From assembly GCA_902789725.1 (NCBI GenBank), contig CADAPC010000021.1, forward strand, positions 30,485-94,484: a stretch of 64,000 nucleotides of DNA. The letters are read 5' to 3'. The stretch is from an uncultured Bacteroidales bacterium. GTDB lineage: Bacteria; Bacteroidota; Bacteroidia; Bacteroidales; Bacteroidaceae. The notes beneath the pieces were generated by a model. The model saw nothing but the letters and a program-made list of their open reading frames with translations. It searched no databases and was not told where the DNA came from. How positions within the stretch are numbered: the first letter of the stretch is position 1; each line of letters starts with the position of its first letter. This document shows, one piece after another, positions 9,269 to 17,377 of the stretch. The position numbers were made by a program, and so were the translations under genes.

Positions 9269-9490
9269 ATGAAGATATGTAAGACTAAATTCATGACCCT
9301 GATAGTCCTGATTATCACATTGGCACCGCTGACAGCCTGCTCAAGCGACAGCGAGATTCTGAACAACCAGCCCGTGAACCCCACGGCGCGGACGGCCGCC
9401 CTCCTTCCGGAAACCTTCCATAAGCTGAAGGAAACTCCGTGTTTTACCCCTACCTCGTTTTTATCACCAACAAAAACCTCGTTTTTATAG
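9269..9490 (+). pseudogene. truncated lipoprotein paralog
   Basis: A 73-codon frame that starts like the preceding gene: a signal peptide ending LAPLTAC (Cys24), then SSDSEILNNQPVNPT, which lines up with SSDDNISSEQPANPT of its neighbour. After about 45 residues the similarity stops, and the frame runs into the 24-bp tandem repeat at 9453, which supplies the last residues and the stop. It looks like the 5' remnant of a duplicated fimbrillin-like gene whose 3' part was lost. A short functional lipoprotein cannot be excluded. It starts 20 bp after the stop of the intact copy. Confidence 0.6.
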
Positions 9491-9524
9491 CCAACAAAAA
9501 CCTCGTTTTTATCACCAACAAAAA
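9453..9524. repeat. three tandem 24-bp repeats
   Basis: Three head-to-tail 24-bp units (9453-9476, 9477-9500, 9501-9524), each starting CCTCGTTTTTAT and ending CAACAAAAA. Units 1 and 3 are identical; unit 2 differs at two bases (TAG for TCA). The array overlaps the end of the broken lipoprotein frame. Confidence 0.9.
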
Positions 9525-9529
9525 CGAGG
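9501..9529 (+). terminator. hairpin formed by the last 24-bp repeat
   Basis: CCTCGTTTTT (9501-9510) pairs perfectly with AAAAACGAGG (9520-9529) around a 9-nt loop. It stands between the lipoprotein remnant and the HU-like gene and could end transcription, though no U-run follows. Confidence 0.45.
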
Positions 9530-9601
9530 TGGCAGTTTCACCCCTAAAAAAATCACTCATTTAAAAACCTCACGATGGTATAAGGCAATCGTTTTAATGA
9601 G

Positions 9602-10177
9602 ATGATACAGTACAATGTTTGCTTGAACAATGGCATTGAGGCTTTTGGCATAGACCAGAAGACCATCACCGCCAATGAGGTCCTGCTGACTTGCGATGAG
9701 CAGGCGCTGGCAAGGGAAATCAATCATGAGAACCCGCTCATTCCTGAGCAGGTGGCGAAGGCCGTGCTGGATAACTTCTGCAAGGCTGCCGCCCAGCTCA
9801 TGTCGATGGGCTTCGCCATTCAGCTGAAGAATGGCAACGACGTGGCTCTGCGCATACATCCCGACGTGCATGTGAAGGGTGGCAACATCAACCTGGCCCG
9901 TGCCCAGGAGCTGAACCCGGAGGTGACGGAACTGACGTTGGAGAATGCCGGCGACTTGGTGAACAGGGCGGGTGTGGCGCTCAGGGCCAAGGCCGAGTGC
10001 GCGCCTAAATTCTCCGAGCTTCTCCTCTCGATGGGTGCTGCTGTGCAGAGGAAGGGAGTGGTGGAGCGTGCTAAAGTGATGCGCTCGGAGGGCGACGGCA
10101 ATTCCGGCGGCTCCGACCCTGGCCAAGGCGGCGGCGGTCTGCCCGGCGGCGGCGGCACCGAGCCGGAAGAGCCATAG
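9602..10177 (+). CDS. HU-like domain protein with Gly/Pro-rich tail
   Basis: A 191-residue cytoplasmic protein beginning MIQYNVCLNNG. Residues about 1-125 resemble the HU-related DNA-binding domain of Bacteroidales short proteins (LIPEQVAKAVLDNFCKAAAQ, then a hydrophobic stretch and LRIHPDVHVKGGNINLARA), although the usual basic HU arm is weak. The last 30 residues are flexible and low in complexity (SGGSDPGQGGGGLPGGGG, then TEPEEP). Such proteins often stand alone beside surface-protein or mobile islands; the role is unknown. A good hairpin terminator follows at 10252. The start is the first ATG after an in-frame stop. Confidence 0.6.
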   Translation: MIQYNVCLNNGIEAFGIDQKTITANEVLLTCDEQALAREINHENPLIPEQVAKAVLDNFCKAAAQLMSMGFAIQLKNGNDVALRIHPDVHVKGGNINLARAQELNPEVTELTLENAGDLVNRAGVALRAKAECAPKFSELLLSMGAAVQRKGVVERAKVMRSEGDGNSGGSDPGQGGGGLPGGGGTEPEEP

Positions 10178-10224
10178 GCCACTTGCGCTGCCTGCTGAGC
10201 CGCGCCCGGCATGCTCCTCGTTTT

Positions 10225-10235
10225 AGAACATACCT
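10225..10235 (+). repeat. solo copy of an 11-bp inverted-repeat end
   Basis: AGAACATACCT here is identical to the right end of the palindromic element at 39025-39131 and to another solo copy at 49073-49083. Confidence 0.5.
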
Positions 10236-10251
10236 TTATGAAAAGAAAATT

Positions 10252-10280
10252 CGCCCTTCCACTGTCTGGAGGGCGTTTTT
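10252..10280 (+). terminator. rho-independent terminator after the HU-like gene
   Basis: CGCCCTTCCA pairs with TGGAGGGCG (one bulged base) around a CTGTC loop and is followed by TTTTT, 74 bp after the HU-like stop codon. Confidence 0.8.
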
Positions 10281-10346
10281 CGTTCTCTTTGCCGGCTTTT
10301 CGTGAGATTTAATGCCGTTATGGCGCGTTATGTGAATAAAATTGAT

Positions 10347-10354
10347 TATCTTTG
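10347..10354 (+). promoter_or_regulatory. Bacteroidota-type -7 box (TATCTTTG)
   Basis: TATCTTTG fits the consensus and lies 119 bp before the chosen start at 10473 of the coiled-coil protein. Confidence 0.5.
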
Positions 10355-10472
10355 CCCCTCAAATAATGTAAAAGGCTTCAGCCATAAAAAATGGAAGGGG
10401 CTTTCACTCCATACCCCAATGACAATGGACTCTATGCAATTGACTGACAATCGTCTAAAATTACCTGTCAAC

Positions 10473-11165
10473 ATGAAACCGATTATTCTCATTCTATTCT
10501 CTCTGCTGCTTGCCTTCCCTTGCCTGACGAAGGCGCAGACTCGCCCCTTGACGCACAACGACTCCGTCCAGCTGGAGCTGAAGGAGCGCATCAAGACGGC
10601 TAAGCAAAAGGCTCGTGCCAGCCGCACACAACTTAAGGAGGACGAGCGCGAGGTGACTCGCCTCACCCGCGAACTGGAGCGTGCCCGCCGTCAGGCTCAG
10701 AAGGACAAGCTGGCTGCGCGCAAGGCGAAGCTGAAGGGTAAGGAATACGCGTCGAAGCCGGTGAAGGTGCAGATGGAGAACCCGAAGACGGTGGTTGCAC
10801 AGCGTCGTGCCGAGGCCGCTGCCGCCCGTGCTGCGAAGGAGGCGAAGGCGAAATCTGCTCAGGAGGAAAGAGAGGCGAGGGCTAAGGTGGTTCGGGAAGA
10901 AAGGCAGGCGAAGGCTAAGGCTGCTCAGGAAGAAAGAGAGGCGAAGGCTAAGGCTGCTCAGGCAGAAAGGGAGGCGAAGGCTAAGGCTGCTCAGGCAGCG
11001 AAGGAAGCTGAGACGAAAGTTAAGCCGGCGAAGGTGAAGGAAGAGAAGCCTGCGAAGGTGAAGAAGGAGAAGCCGGCGGCTGCGAAGAAGAAGACGGAGG
11101 TGAAGGTGAGCGTGCGACGCAAGCGCGACATGAAGGAAGACGAGGAGGACGAGGAGGAAGAATAA
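10473..11165 (+). CDS. exported repeat-rich basic coiled-coil protein
   Basis: A 230-residue protein whose best start is ATG 10473, because this gives a clear signal peptide (MKPIILILFSLLLAFPCLTKAQ); the frame is open further upstream to 10302 but without that feature. Residues 30-85 are a charged helix. Residues about 125-180 consist of five 11-residue units of the type KAKAAQEEREA, followed by Lys/Pro/Val-rich sequence (KVKEEKPAKVKKEKP) and an acidic end (DEEDEEEE). It may be a periplasmic or envelope-bound structural protein; no enzyme motif is visible. The repeat is mirrored in the DNA as 33-bp units. The role is unknown. Confidence 0.7.
   Translation: MKPIILILFSLLLAFPCLTKAQTRPLTHNDSVQLELKERIKTAKQKARASRTQLKEDEREVTRLTRELERARRQAQKDKLAARKAKLKGKEYASKPVKVQMENPKTVVAQRRAEAAAARAAKEAKAKSAQEEREARAKVVREERQAKAKAAQEEREAKAKAAQAEREAKAKAAQAAKEAETKVKPAKVKEEKPAKVKKEKPAAAKKKTEVKVSVRRKRDMKEDEEDEEEE
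10845..11009 (+). repeat. five 33-bp in-frame tandem repeats
   Basis: Units at 10845, 10878, 10911, 10944 and 10977, each beginning AAGGC(T/G)AA or AGGGCTAA and coding for 11 residues. Units 3 and 4 are nearly identical, so the copy number may vary between strains. Confidence 0.85.
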
Positions 11166-11226
11166 AGATGAATGCAAGCATCCAGGTTGCTCAGAGCCGA
11201 ACAACCTGGATGCTTTCTGTGTGGGG

Positions 11227-11307
11227 TGCGCCTGACAGGACTCGAACCTGCACATCGGAGATACCAGATCCTAAGTCTGGCGCGTCTACCAATTCCGCCA
11301 CAAGCGC
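11227..11307 (-). tRNA. tRNA-Leu (anticodon UAG)
   Basis: The minus strand folds as an 81-nt class II tRNA. The acceptor arm GCGCTTG pairs with CAGGCGC (one G-U). The anticodon stem CCAGA/TCTGG encloses CTTAGGA, giving anticodon TAG. The D arm has GGCGGAATTGGTAGAC and the T arm GTTCGAGTC. The 3' end after the discriminator A reads CCC, so CCA is not fully encoded and must be added by the nucleotidyltransferase. A -7 promoter box lies about 60 bp upstream. Confidence 0.96.
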
Positions 11308-11366
11308 TTGTGCCATTGGATGCCGGTCTTGCGCCACGGGCAAGGCTCTGGTGCCAATTGCGAGTG

Positions 11367-11374
11367 CAAAATTA
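11367..11374 (-). promoter_or_regulatory. -7 promoter box for tRNA-Leu
   Basis: On the minus strand TAATTTTG, just after the stop codon of the S41 peptidase gene and about 60 bp before the tRNA 5' end. Confidence 0.5.
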
Positions 11375-11379
11375 GGGTT

Positions 11380-12417
11380 TTATTTTGAACTGAGCAAATA
11401 TTCTCGCGCTTTTTCAATGTAAGTGTCCTTCTTTTGGGCAATATCGGCCCCCGACATCGACAATGGGAGGTCGGGAGCGATGCCAAACTCGGTGTGCTGC
11501 ATGTCGGCATCGTAGAAGACCACCGCGCTGTAGCGGACCGTCCACCCGTTGGGCAGCTCGCTGTTGAAGGGCATGCCCGAGCCGCCCCCTGTGCGGTCGC
11601 CCATGATGGTGACGCCCGGGCAATGCTTCATGCAGTTGACGAAGTCGTTGGCGGCGGAGAACACGGCGCGGTTGGTGAGCACCACCACGGGCTTCTGCCA
11701 GCGTATGCCATCGGTGGCGGCGTAGAGCGTGAGGCGTTCGGGCGCGGAGAAGTCGTTGCGGCCCTTGCCCGTCTTGTGCGACACGTAGCCTATGTCGAGC
11801 GTCAGGTTGGTGAAGTGGGAAGCCAGCGTGTGGGCGGTGGTCAGCTGTCCGCCGCCGTTGCCGCGCACGTCGATGATGAGGCCGTGGCACGTGGCCAGCG
11901 CGTTGAGCATGGCGCTCACATTGCCGTCGCCAATGCCGTTGGCGAAGGACTCGCAGCGCACGTAGCCAATGTTGTCGTCGAGCACAATGTACTTCAGGCC
12001 CGAGGCTATCATGTAGTTGTGGCCCAGGTAGAGGCGGGCGATGCTGTCGTTGTAGTTCTCGGGGTAGTCCTCGTAGAAGCTCCAGTTGCGTCCGTAGTCG
12101 AAGGGGGCGCTGAGGTTGACGTGGCCGTCCTTCAGTTCGGCCAGCATGTTGCAGAGCACTTCGAAGAGCTGGGCGTTGGTCATCTTCTCGTTCACCTGAG
12201 CGGCGTAGCGCGTGTGCACCTCGTCCCAGTCCACGCCCAGCTCCTGCCGTTTGTAGTCGAAGAAGCAGTAGTGCTCGTCCATCAGCCGCCACAGCGCCTC
12301 GAAGTTGCCGCGCTTGGAGTTGTCGTAGTCGTCCTCCTTCACGCAGGCGGTGAGCAGGAGGGTGGAGAGGCTGATGAGCCATGTGAGGAGGGTGGCAAGT
12401 GAGCTTGTCCTTTTCAT
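11380..12417 (-). CDS. S41-family peptidase lipoprotein
   Basis: A 345-residue lipoprotein of the C-terminal-processing (tail-specific) peptidase family. The signal peptide ends STLLLTAC (Cys25). The S41 core shows AELKDGHVNLS, the strand LIIDVRGNGGGQLTTA, and the Ser nucleophile region TNRAVFSAAND followed by GVTIMGDRTGGGSG. No PDZ domain is evident, as in many Bacteroidales members. The frame extends far upstream, but ATG 12417 is chosen because it gives the signal peptide and a 4-bp ATGA overlap with the DUF3316 gene. It is probably anchored in the envelope; the substrate is unknown. Confidence 0.9.
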   Translation of the reverse strand: MKRTSSLATLLTWLISLSTLLLTACVKEDDYDNSKRGNFEALWRLMDEHYCFFDYKRQELGVDWDEVHTRYAAQVNEKMTNAQLFEVLCNMLAELKDGHVNLSAPFDYGRNWSFYEDYPENYNDSIARLYLGHNYMIASGLKYIVLDDNIGYVRCESFANGIGDGNVSAMLNALATCHGLIIDVRGNGGGQLTTAHTLASHFTNLTLDIGYVSHKTGKGRNDFSAPERLTLYAATDGIRWQKPVVVLTNRAVFSAANDFVNCMKHCPGVTIMGDRTGGGSGMPFNSELPNGWTVRYSAVVFYDADMQHTEFGIAPDLPLSMSGADIAQKKDTYIEKAREYLLSSK

Positions 12418-13292
12418 TTTCGGTAAAGATATTTGCTGAAGCCCACCATGATGTCGTGGGAATACTGGTGATACTTCAGGTGGTGAAAGGTGGATTGATT
12501 CATCTGCGCCACATAGCCCAGACGGAGGGCGGCACGGCGGAAGGGGATTTCGACCGTGAGGCGGTGGCGCATGGAGGGCATGTTGCCGGGATAGGCGAAG
12601 AGGATGTTGCGGTCGTCGTTCTGCAGGGAGAATATCTCGTAGTAGCTCTGTCCGTAGTTGGGGGAGAAGGCGATGCCCATGAGGGGGAGGGAGAACTGGT
12701 AGCGCCACACGTAATGGCGGCGGCCTATCTTCATGTCGAAAGTGGCCAGCGCGCTTGCCTCCACCATGAGGCTCGACTTCAGCTGGGCGGGGTTGTTGCC
12801 GCTGCGCACCATGTAGATGCCTCCCAGATAGCCAGTGGCGGCAAGGCCGGCTGCCAGGCTCAGGGGCGAGGCCGCACGCTCGGCGGGGTTCACCACGTTG
12901 CCGCGGCCGAAATTGTAGAACCACCCCTGCGAGTAGCGTATGCCGCCGGCATACTCGTCGTGGTTGCCGGCGCGGTTGTCGGTGGTGGCGAAGTTCACGT
13001 CTATGAGCCGTTGGTTGCACACATGCGCATGCCACAGGTTGGTCATGCGCGTGGTTTCGCGCTGGAAGCGGAAGTCGGAGCCGGTGTAGTTGTAGGGCGC
13101 CAGGTAGGTGTCGAGAATGTTGGACCATCCTATTCCGAACATGGAGGAGTGGAGCACTTCCTTGTTGGCGGGGAAGGCGCCGGTGGGGGAGGGGAGGGGC
13201 GTGGCATCCTGTGCCCACACCGAAAGGCTCAGCATCAGCATTGCCGCTGTTGCCAAGCCTTTACACATTATTATATATATAGAAGGTTTCAT
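12414..13292 (-). CDS. DUF3316-type exported protein
   Basis: A 292-residue protein with an N-terminal signal peptide (MKPSIYIIMCKGLATAAMLM, then LSLSVWAQ). The body alternates beta strands (RRHYVWRYQFSLPLMGIAFS, RHRLTVEIPFRRAALRLGY) and ends HDIMVGFSKYLYRK, which suggests an outer-membrane beta barrel. It fits my recollection of DUF3316 proteins, but I could not check this. Its stop overlaps the start of the S41 peptidase by 4 bp, so the two are co-translated and may work together. It lies 48 bp after parC on the same strand. Confidence 0.7.
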   Translation of the reverse strand: MKPSIYIIMCKGLATAAMLMLSLSVWAQDATPLPSPTGAFPANKEVLHSSMFGIGWSNILDTYLAPYNYTGSDFRFQRETTRMTNLWHAHVCNQRLIDVNFATTDNRAGNHDEYAGGIRYSQGWFYNFGRGNVVNPAERAASPLSLAAGLAATGYLGGIYMVRSGNNPAQLKSSLMVEASALATFDMKIGRRHYVWRYQFSLPLMGIAFSPNYGQSYYEIFSLQNDDRNILFAYPGNMPSMRHRLTVEIPFRRAALRLGYVAQMNQSTFHHLKYHQYSHDIMVGFSKYLYRK

Positions 13293-13340
13293 ACGGGAGA
13301 GAAAGGGGAAGTGTTGTGGTGTGCTGAGTGATGCTTTCGG

Positions 13341-16145
13341 TCAGAAGAGCTTCAGCTGTCCGGTTATTTCATCGCGGATGTCAGCGTCGCTCTTCCCCTC
13401 GTCGGGGTCGATTACCTCTTCCTGCTCCTCTTCCTCCACCTCTTCGCTCTCGCTTTCAGGCTCGGGGAATCGGACAGGCTCCAGCTCCCTCACCTGGTCG
13501 AGGGCGAAGGTGGTGAGGCGTTTGCCTTTGGCCTTGAAGCCTTTCACGGCGATGTATTCTTCGGCATCCAACTCCAAGGGGCCGCGGAAGGTGTCGGGCT
13601 GGAGGAAGGTCAGCTCCAGGCGTGGGAAGGGGGTGTCGGTGAGGAGAATGAGCCGGCTGTCGGGGTTCTCGCCCAGGAAGCTCTGCTTCTTCTTCGACTC
13701 TTCGAAGAGGAAACGCTTCACGTAGGGCTGGTTCTGGTTGTCGGCATCCCAAAGCACGGCTGTCCACACTTTCTTGGCTTTGTACTTCTCGATGCGGAGC
13801 ACGTTCTGCTCGTAGTGGTTGTTGGCGTCGAAGTTGGTCAGGTAGTACTCGCCTGTCTGTAGAACGACCAGGATGAGGTCGTTGTTCTGGAACTCGCCTA
13901 AGTACTCCCCGTGCTCGTCGTAGTTGATGCGCTGTATGTCGGGGTCCCACCACACTTTCCTGCCGCCCAGGGTGCTGCCGCCATGGGCTTTCAGCTGAAT
14001 GCGGAACACCTCGTGCTTGGTGAGCTGATTGCCGCGCGCCGTGCGGCCCTTGATGTCCACCTCGCTGAAGTCCTTCTCGAAGACGAGCTTCTTCAGCTTC
14101 TCCTGGGGCTTGAGCGTCACTTTGATGATTTCGGCCTCGCCGTTGCTGTTGGCCGAGAACCAGGTCACCTTCGACTTCGGAGTGCCTTGGGTGAGGTCGT
14201 ACTCGCGGTCGCGAGTGACGCTGGGCACGTTGAAGCGCTTGATGTAGGTGATGCCCGTCGCGCCGTCCTTGTAGGTGGCGTTGTAGATGGTGCGCGTGTC
14301 GTTCTTCTTGAACACCGCCACATGTATCACCTCCACCTTGCGCTTTTCGGCCTTGCTCCGCTCCGTCTCGCCTATGAACACCTTGTCGGCCACCTTGATG
14401 ACCTTGTAGGTGCCGTCCTTGTAGAAGATGATGATGTCGTCGATGTCGGAGCAGTTGCACACGAACTCGTCCTTCTTCAGCCCCGTGCCGATGAAGCCTT
14501 CCGCGCGGTTGATGTAGAGCTTCTGGTTGGCTTCGGCCACGGTGGCGGCCTGGATGGTGTCGAAGTTGCGTATTTCTGTCAGGCGCGGATGCTCGGCTCC
14601 ATACTTCTTCTGGAGGAAGCGGAACCAGTCGGCCGTCACTTCCACCAGGTTGGCCAGGTCGCGCTCTATCTGCTCCAGTTCGGCTTTCAGGCGGGCAATG
14701 AACTCGTCGGCCTTGTCCTTGTTGAACTTCAGAATGCGCGCCATCTTGATTTCCATGAGCCGGAGGATGTCGTCTCTTGTCACCTCGCGCACAAACTGCG
14801 GATAGAAGGGTTTCAAGCGGCTGTCCACATAGTCAACCGCCACATCCATCGTCTTGGCATTCTCAAACTCCTTGGCTTTATAGATGCGCTCCTCGATGAA
14901 GATTTTCTCTAACGAGGCAAAGTGCAGCTGCTCGAGCAACTCGCCACGGCGAATTTCCAGCTCGCGCTTGATGAGGTGCTTGGTGTTATCTACGCTCTTC
15001 CGCAGCACATCGCTCACGGTGAGGAACTTCGGCATGCGCTCGTCTATCACGCAGCAGTTGGGGGAAATGCTGATTTCGCAGTCGGTGAAGGCATAGAGAG
15101 CGTCGATGGTCTTGTCGCTCGATGCGCCGGGCATGAGGTGGATGACTATCTCCACACCCGCTGCCGTGAGGTCTTCCACCTTGCGGGCTTTGATTTTTCC
15201 CTTCTCAATGGCCTTGAGGATGGAATCGATAAACTGGCTGGGCTTGGAGGGCGAGCCGGTGGTTTTTCCGTAGGGAATCTCTGTGATGGCGAGGGTTTTG
15301 CTGTCGCGCTTCTCAATCTTTGCCCTCACTCTCACGGTTCCGCCGCGCTGTCCGTCGTTGTATTTCGACACGTCGATGAAGCCGCCTGTCTGGAAGTCGG
15401 GGAAGAGTTGGAAGGGCTCGTTGTGGAGGTAATGTATGGCAGCGTCGCACAGCTCGTTGAAGTTGTGCGGCAAAATCTTGGAGCTTAAGCCCACGGCAAT
15501 GCCTTCCACTCCCTGAGCGAGGAGGAGCGGAAACTTGACTGGCAGGGAGATGGGCTCCTTGTTGCGGCCGTCGTAGGAGAGTTTCCAATCGGTGGTTTTG
15601 GGGTTGAACAGCACATCGAGGGCGAACTTGGAGAGCCTGGCCTCGATGTATCGTCCCGCGGCAGCGTCGTCGCCCGTGAGGATGTTTCCCCAGTTGCCTT
15701 GGCAGTCGATGAGCAGGTTCTTCTGCCCCATCTGCACCAGCGCATCCTTGATGGAAGCATCGCCGTGGGGGTGGAACTGCATGGTGTGTCCCACGATGTT
15801 TGCCACCTTGTTGTAGCGGCCATCGTCCATCCGCTTCATGGAGTGGAGTATGCGTCGCTGCACGGGCTTGAGTCCGTCCATGATGTGCGGCACGGCACGT
15901 TCCAGGATTACGTAGGAGGCGTAATCCAGGAACCAGTTCTGGTACATTCCGCTCAGGTGATGGGTGATGCTGTCTTTCATCACCGTTGGGTCGTAGTCAC
16001 TCTTTGGGGGCTGTCCATCGGCTGGGGGCGATGCGTCTAAGGTTTCGTCTTCCAAAACCTCGTCCTGTGTTTCGTCTTCTGAAGCGGCATCTTTAACTTC
16101 GCCCTCCATTCCGTCTTCGAAAGTCTCGTCGTTGTAATCGCTCAT
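13341..16145 (-). CDS. parC: DNA topoisomerase IV subunit A
   Basis: A 934-residue type IIA topoisomerase A subunit. The active-site tyrosine lies in AAGRYIEARLSKFA and the winged-helix loop reads HTMQFHPHGDASIKDALVQM. A canonical GyrA box (QRRGGKG) was not found in the C-terminal beta-pinwheel, which favours ParC over GyrA. Both ends carry acidic tails (an N-terminal ExxDET-rich stretch and C-terminal EEVEEEEQEEV). ATG 16145 is preferred to a GTG four codons upstream. The partner ParE is not in the window. It follows ackA by 20 bp. The quinolone-determining position equal to E. coli GyrA Ser83 is Ala. Confidence 0.9.
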   Translation of the reverse strand: MSDYNDETFEDGMEGEVKDAASEDETQDEVLEDETLDASPPADGQPPKSDYDPTVMKDSITHHLSGMYQNWFLDYASYVILERAVPHIMDGLKPVQRRILHSMKRMDDGRYNKVANIVGHTMQFHPHGDASIKDALVQMGQKNLLIDCQGNWGNILTGDDAAAGRYIEARLSKFALDVLFNPKTTDWKLSYDGRNKEPISLPVKFPLLLAQGVEGIAVGLSSKILPHNFNELCDAAIHYLHNEPFQLFPDFQTGGFIDVSKYNDGQRGGTVRVRAKIEKRDSKTLAITEIPYGKTTGSPSKPSQFIDSILKAIEKGKIKARKVEDLTAAGVEIVIHLMPGASSDKTIDALYAFTDCEISISPNCCVIDERMPKFLTVSDVLRKSVDNTKHLIKRELEIRRGELLEQLHFASLEKIFIEERIYKAKEFENAKTMDVAVDYVDSRLKPFYPQFVREVTRDDILRLMEIKMARILKFNKDKADEFIARLKAELEQIERDLANLVEVTADWFRFLQKKYGAEHPRLTEIRNFDTIQAATVAEANQKLYINRAEGFIGTGLKKDEFVCNCSDIDDIIIFYKDGTYKVIKVADKVFIGETERSKAEKRKVEVIHVAVFKKNDTRTIYNATYKDGATGITYIKRFNVPSVTRDREYDLTQGTPKSKVTWFSANSNGEAEIIKVTLKPQEKLKKLVFEKDFSEVDIKGRTARGNQLTKHEVFRIQLKAHGGSTLGGRKVWWDPDIQRINYDEHGEYLGEFQNNDLILVVLQTGEYYLTNFDANNHYEQNVLRIEKYKAKKVWTAVLWDADNQNQPYVKRFLFEESKKKQSFLGENPDSRLILLTDTPFPRLELTFLQPDTFRGPLELDAEEYIAVKGFKAKGKRLTTFALDQVRELEPVRFPEPESESEEVEEEEQEEVIDPDEGKSDADIRDEITGQLKLF

Positions 16146-16165
16146 TTCACTTTTCACTCCGTCTT

Positions 16166-17362
16166 TTACTTCGTCAGTTCCAGTGTGTCGAGTGCAATCA
16201 TCAGCTCCTCATCCGTCGGGATGCAGCAGATGGTCACCTTCGAATCGTCGGTGGAGAGGATGGCTTCTGTGGCGCGGCAGGCTTTGTTTTTGGCTTCGTC
16301 CAGCTTGATGCCCATGAACTCCAGCCCCTGGGTGGCTCCTTCGCGCACTTCCCACTGGTTCTCGCCTGCGCCACCGGTGAAGAGAATGATATCTACTCCG
16401 CCCATTGCTGCGGCATATTCGCCAATGTATTTCTTGATGCGGTAGCAGTACATGTCTTTGGCCAGGCGCGCTTTGTCGTTGCCGGCAGCGATGCCAGCCA
16501 AGATGTCGCGGAAGTCGGACGAGCCTTCGCTCACTCCCAGCAAGCCCGACTGCTTGTTGAGAAGGTTGCTGATGCCATGCGTGTCGAGGTTCAGCTTGTC
16601 CATCAGGAACGTGACAGCACCGGCGTCGATGTCGCCCGAGCGAGTGCCCATGATGAGACCCTCGAGTGGAGTCAAGCCCATCGACGTGTCAACGCATTTG
16701 CCATCTTTCACAGCGGCAATGGAGGCACCGTTGCCAATGTGGCAGGTGATGATTTTCTTCCCTTCGGGCTTCACGCCTAAGAACTCGCACACGCGCTGAG
16801 ATACATAGCGGTGGCTGGTGCCGTGGAAACCATAGCGGCGCACGCCATACTTGCTGTAGAGTTCGTAGGGGAGGGCATACATGTAGGCGTAGTCGGGCAT
16901 GGTCTGGTGGAAAGCGGTGTCGAACACACCCACCTGGGGAATGTTGGGCAAAATGGCGCTCACGGCATTCACGCCCTTGATGTTGGCAGGGTTGTGCAGC
17001 GGCGCCAGGTCGTTGCAGGCAGCAAAGGCTTCCATCACTTCAGGCGTGAGGAGTACGGACTGATTGAACTTTTCCCCGCCATGCACCATACGGTGACCCA
17101 CGGCATCCAGTTCGTCGAGGCTCTTCAGCACGGCATAGTCGCCCGTGGTGAGCACGTCGAAAATCCACTGCACACCAGCGGTATGCTCCTTGATGGGCTT
17201 CTCCATCTTGTGTTTCTCACCGTTCAGTTTGACGGTGATGAAAGAGTCGGGCAGGCCAATCTTTTCGATGCCACCCGATGTGATGACAGACTTGTCGGTC
17301 ATGTCATACAATGCATATTTTATAGAACTGCTGCCGCAGTTAAGTACAAGAATCTTTTTCAT
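16166..17362 (-). CDS. ackA: acetate kinase
   Basis: A 398-residue enzyme that makes ATP from acetyl phosphate and ADP, giving acetate. Family hallmarks are VLNCGSSSIKYALYD at the start, HRMVHGGEKF, the segment VGVFDTAFHQTMP, the catalytic region YGFHGTSHRYVS, HIGNGASIAAV, and FTGGAGEN near the end. The length is standard. It is placed 15 bp after pta, forming the usual pta-ackA pair for acetate fermentation and acetyl-CoA recovery. parC follows closely, so the topoisomerase gene may be read from the pta promoter. Confidence 0.98.
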   Translation of the reverse strand: MKKILVLNCGSSSIKYALYDMTDKSVITSGGIEKIGLPDSFITVKLNGEKHKMEKPIKEHTAGVQWIFDVLTTGDYAVLKSLDELDAVGHRMVHGGEKFNQSVLLTPEVMEAFAACNDLAPLHNPANIKGVNAVSAILPNIPQVGVFDTAFHQTMPDYAYMYALPYELYSKYGVRRYGFHGTSHRYVSQRVCEFLGVKPEGKKIITCHIGNGASIAAVKDGKCVDTSMGLTPLEGLIMGTRSGDIDAGAVTFLMDKLNLDTHGISNLLNKQSGLLGVSEGSSDFRDILAGIAAGNDKARLAKDMYCYRIKKYIGEYAAAMGGVDIILFTGGAGENQWEVREGATQGLEFMGIKLDEAKNKACRATEAILSTDDSKVTICCIPTDEELMIALDTLELTK

Positions 17363-17377
17363 GTTTCCTTTATCAAT

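Noticed and set aside
11168..11422. Short plus-strand frames across the tRNA
   Set aside because: They overlap the tRNA-Leu gene in antisense and have no features of a protein.
12418..13218. Upstream extension of the S41 peptidase frame, about 267 codons
   Set aside because: Arg/His/Pro-rich shadow of the DUF3316 gene in another frame. The lipoprotein signal at 12417 marks the real start.
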